Part shown: in pieces, positions 22,705 through 24,968 of the stretch | Numbering within the stretch: position 1 is the first letter of the stretch | Layout of the letters: the number at the start of each line of letters is the position of its first letter | Assembly (NCBI GenBank): GCA_964468125.1 | Contig: CAYXVF010000093.1 | Location: forward strand, 1-24,968 | Reading direction: 5' to 3' | Length of the DNA stretch: 24,968 bases | Origin: CAYXVF01 sp964468125 | Lineage (GTDB): Bacteria > Myxococcota > XYA12-FULL-58-9 > CAYXVF01 | Translations under genes and position numbers: made by a program | Notes under the pieces: model-generated | What the model was told of the DNA's origin: nothing | Databases searched by the model: none | The model's input: only the letters and a program-made list of their open reading frames with translations

Positions 22705-24968
22705 ATGCTTCGGCAATTAACTTTGTTTTGCCACTGCCGCAGTGCGAACTCGATTTGCCGTGGATTCGTCGTGCTGGCGATCGCCGTTGCGTTCGGGATC
22801 GCACCAGCCCAACTCCACGCGACAGGCCAAGATCCCGCTTCTTCGCCCCGGGGGGTCTGTCCGCCATTTCATCTGCGGAGCGAAGATGGTTCGGTGATCG
22901 ATCCACAGCAGACGCCCGCCAAGCCCTACTCGCCGAAACAGACCTGCGGTGCCTGCCATGATTACGAAAAGATCACGGCCGCGTATCACTTCACTCAGGG
23001 CTTCGGGGAAAAACCGACACCGCAGCAAGTAGAGAGGATCGGTTGGGCCAGCTCCCCTGGGAACCACGGCGGTAATTGGTGTTCACCGGCTGCTTTGTAC
23101 CCATACCTGTCGCCGGAGAAAAATTCGGATCGCGCCGAGATCGACATGACCTCGTACACGTTTCTTCAGAAGTGTGGCGTGTGCCATCCGGGTGGTGGTT
23201 CAGCGGAGTTTGACCGCCAAGGCCGACGCTATGATCAGTGGGTGGCCGACCCGGCCAGCGGTCTGACCGACGGCGAGGACAACGGCCTGCATGGCGACTA
23301 TTACCAGGCGAAGTGGCTCGCCAGCGGCGTCTTGGAAGCGGACTGCCTATTGTGCCATTTGCCCTCTTACCGAATGTCGGCGAGAAATCAGCAGGTAAAA
23401 TCGCTGAATTATCGCTGGGCCGCTACGGTCGGGTCGGGCTTGGGCGAAGTGACCGGCACGGTCAAAGCGGGCCAAGAACCTGAGACGACTTATGTCCAGA
23501 CGCTGTTTCGACCTGACGGAAAGCTGGAGTTGCCGATCGTTCGTTCACCGCCCGATGATTCCTGCTTGGCCTGTCACGAACAACCGGGCTGGAAGAAACG
23601 CGGGGCAAATTATCGTGCCCGCACCGACGTCCATCTCCAAGCCGGAATGCGCTGCGTCGACTGCCATCCCGCTGGTTCCTCGGCAGATGATTCGCGGATT
23701 TCCTCCTATTTAGATCACGGAATTGCTAAGGGCGACGACCCCGGCGGCTTGGTTCACAACCATTTGGACAACACGGTCCGTTCGTGCCGCGATTGTCACG
23801 AGTCGGGGACTCACGGCGGCCCGATCGCCAAACATGTTGGATTGCCGCCATTGCACCTGGAACGGCTGGAGTGCCAGACATGCCATGTTCCGGAGCGGTT
23901 GGTGAAGCCGATTTCGATTCAGTCCAGTGCAATGTTCAACGACGCGCCCAGGATCCCCGCCGGCGGCAAGCAATTGTGGACCTTCTACGGCCCTGAGGGC
24001 GAGTGGCGAAATCATTATGGTTTTATGCAAATGATGGGATTCGATCACAAGCCGACCGAGCCCTTCCGGCCCACACTAATTCGGTATCAAGGTACGATCC
24101 GTCCGGCCAATCGGGTACACAGTGCTTGGCCGGGGATCGAGATGGAGGGCCAATCCGCACTGCTGCAACCGCGGATGCAAGATATCCGAGGAATGTGGCT
24201 GGAGCATCGTGATAATCCCACGCAGTACCCGTCGTTATCCACTATTCAGGACGACGATGGGGATGGAGTCGCTGAGGTGGACCGGCCAGAAGAAATCGAT
24301 GCCCTGATCGAGGGGGTAACAAAGCGCCTGGCCGATGTGCAGTTTCCCATGGAAGGCCGTCGCGTGGTCTGGATGTTGAATGAGCGGATCTACCGTTCGG
24401 GAACCGAGTATCGCCAGATCGACAAAGAGACCTGGGAAGCATCGCCGTTTGCCAATGTCCACACCTACAATCACGACGTTTACCCCGCGCGGGCGGCGAT
24501 CGGGGCCAACGGATGCACCGACTGCCATGCTCCCGATTCAGACTTTTTTTATGCATCGGTGTTGACGCGGCCATTCGATCCCGATGGCGGTCCGGCGACA
24601 GCACCGCAGTGGACGCTGTTGGAAGAAACCTCGTTTTGGATCGACCTCGGTGCTTACCGAGAATACTACGGCAAACCGATTCTCTACGCGCTGCTAGCGG
24701 CTATTGGCTTGGCGGCAGTGGTGCTGGGTGGTGTGGTTGTTCTTGGTCTGTTCAACCGCGACGCCCCGGCTTGGCACTTCGCGATTCCCTGGGCTGCTGG
24801 GTTGGCAGGTGGCGTGGTGATGTTGCTGCTCAACACCAATGCCGAACTCGCCGAATACGTCTTTCCGTCGAGGGCATGGCTGGACAGTCAACATGCGCTG
24901 GTGGCACTCGTCATCTTTGTGATTGGTGCGGTGATCATGTTGCTCAATCTTCGCGCCTGGAAATCGCG
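22705..24968 (+). CDS. Octaheme c-type cytochrome with C-terminal membrane helices (partial)
   Basis: ATG at 22705 (AAGGA 8 nt upstream; in-frame ATG at 22696 is an alternative) opens a frame with no stop to the window end, 754 codons. A signal peptide (FVVLAIAVAFGIAPAQLHA) is followed by eight CxxCH haem sites with first Cys at 81, 157, 214, 287, 317, 361, 390 and 604, all in frame. The segment HNHDVYPARAAIGANGCTDCHAPDSDFF, seen here around the eighth haem, resembles octahaem cytochromes of the tetrathionate-reductase type, but I am not sure of the subfamily. At least three hydrophobic helices follow (nt ~24676-24755, 24778-24837, 24895-24955), so it is a membrane-anchored periplasmic electron carrier or reductase. 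Local GC is clearly below the rest of the window. Confidence 0.9.
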   Translation, partial: MLRQLTLFCHCRSANSICRGFVVLAIAVAFGIAPAQLHATGQDPASSPRGVCPPFHLRSEDGSVIDPQQTPAKPYSPKQTCGACHDYEKITAAYHFTQGFGEKPTPQQVERIGWASSPGNHGGNWCSPAALYPYLSPEKNSDRAEIDMTSYTFLQKCGVCHPGGGSAEFDRQGRRYDQWVADPASGLTDGEDNGLHGDYYQAKWLASGVLEADCLLCHLPSYRMSARNQQVKSLNYRWAATVGSGLGEVTGTVKAGQEPETTYVQTLFRPDGKLELPIVRSPPDDSCLACHEQPGWKKRGANYRARTDVHLQAGMRCVDCHPAGSSADDSRISSYLDHGIAKGDDPGGLVHNHLDNTVRSCRDCHESGTHGGPIAKHVGLPPLHLERLECQTCHVPERLVKPISIQSSAMFNDAPRIPAGGKQLWTFYGPEGEWRNHYGFMQMMGFDHKPTEPFRPTLIRYQGTIRPANRVHSAWPGIEMEGQSALLQPRMQDIRGMWLEHRDNPTQYPSLSTIQDDDGDGVAEVDRPEEIDALIEGVTKRLADVQFPMEGRRVVWMLNERIYRSGTEYRQIDKETWEASPFANVHTYNHDVYPARAAIGANGCTDCHAPDSDFFYASVLTRPFDPDGGPATAPQWTLLEETSFWIDLGAYREYYGKPILYALLAAIGLAAVVLGGVVVLGLFNRDAPAWHFAIPWAAGLAGGVVMLLLNTNAELAEYVFPSRAWLDSQHALVALVIFVIGAVIMLLNLRAWKS

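Overview
The first ~21.4 kb is GC-rich (about 65% in the stretches I counted), with tightly packed, often overlapping genes, many predicted lipoproteins and C-terminal TSP3/propeller surface proteins. Together with an ECF-type sigma / exported caspase operon and a lysine-rich histone-H1-like protein, this suggests a myxobacterium-type organism (Myxococcota), probably from a draft or metagenome assembly: a 100-N gap lies inside the histone-like gene. The taxonomic call is inference from gene content, not from a marker gene.

Layout. 1-780 (-): partial lipoprotein running into a pure (GAC)18 poly-Asp tract at the window edge. 933-6562 (+): five-gene overlapping operon: ECF-type sigma factor, membrane anti-sigma factor, exported caspase-family (C14) protease with an EF-hand-like loop, TSP type-3 repeat lipoprotein, and Ig-like/beta-propeller lipoprotein. 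6614-7333 (+): a ferredoxin-dependent bilin reductase (PcyA/HY2 family) homologue. 7408-8790 (+): class II DAHP synthase, followed by a convergent small winged-helix protein. 9212-10423 (+): SerA. 10495-11874 (+): TraB/GumN-family lipoprotein. 11868-13259 (-): D-2-hydroxyglutarate dehydrogenase-like flavoprotein, the expected metabolic partner of SerA. 13288-13875 (-): H1-like (ASKKK)n protein. 18370-13954 (-): three-gene operon in which two enzymes, a glutamate-synthase-type FMN protein and a ThDP enzyme, each carry their own N-terminal Rieske [2Fe-2S] domain, with an unknown protein between them. 18528-19881 (+): a cyclic-nucleotide-binding protein, divergent from that operon, overlapping a DUF547 lipoprotein. 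21412-19925 (-): a BtuF-like metal/cobalamin receptor lacking a signal peptide and a J-domain protein.

The right end is different. 21413-22059 has no convincing intact gene. It is followed by a WD40-like ORF that looks 3'-truncated (22060-22509), an antisense remnant of a tyrosine recombinase (about 22686-22549), and an octaheme c-type cytochrome with C-terminal membrane helices (22705 to the window end). That last gene has clearly lower GC (about 45-57% in samples) and different codon use. It is either horizontally acquired next to a dead integrase or an assembly chimera; the cytochrome itself looks Planctomycetes-like to me, but this is a weak impression.

The best candidates for something new are (1) the sigma/anti-sigma/caspase/TSP3/propeller operon as an envelope-stress or cell-fate module, (2) the double-Rieske-fusion redox operon, and (3) the bilin reductase in an apparently non-photosynthetic genome.
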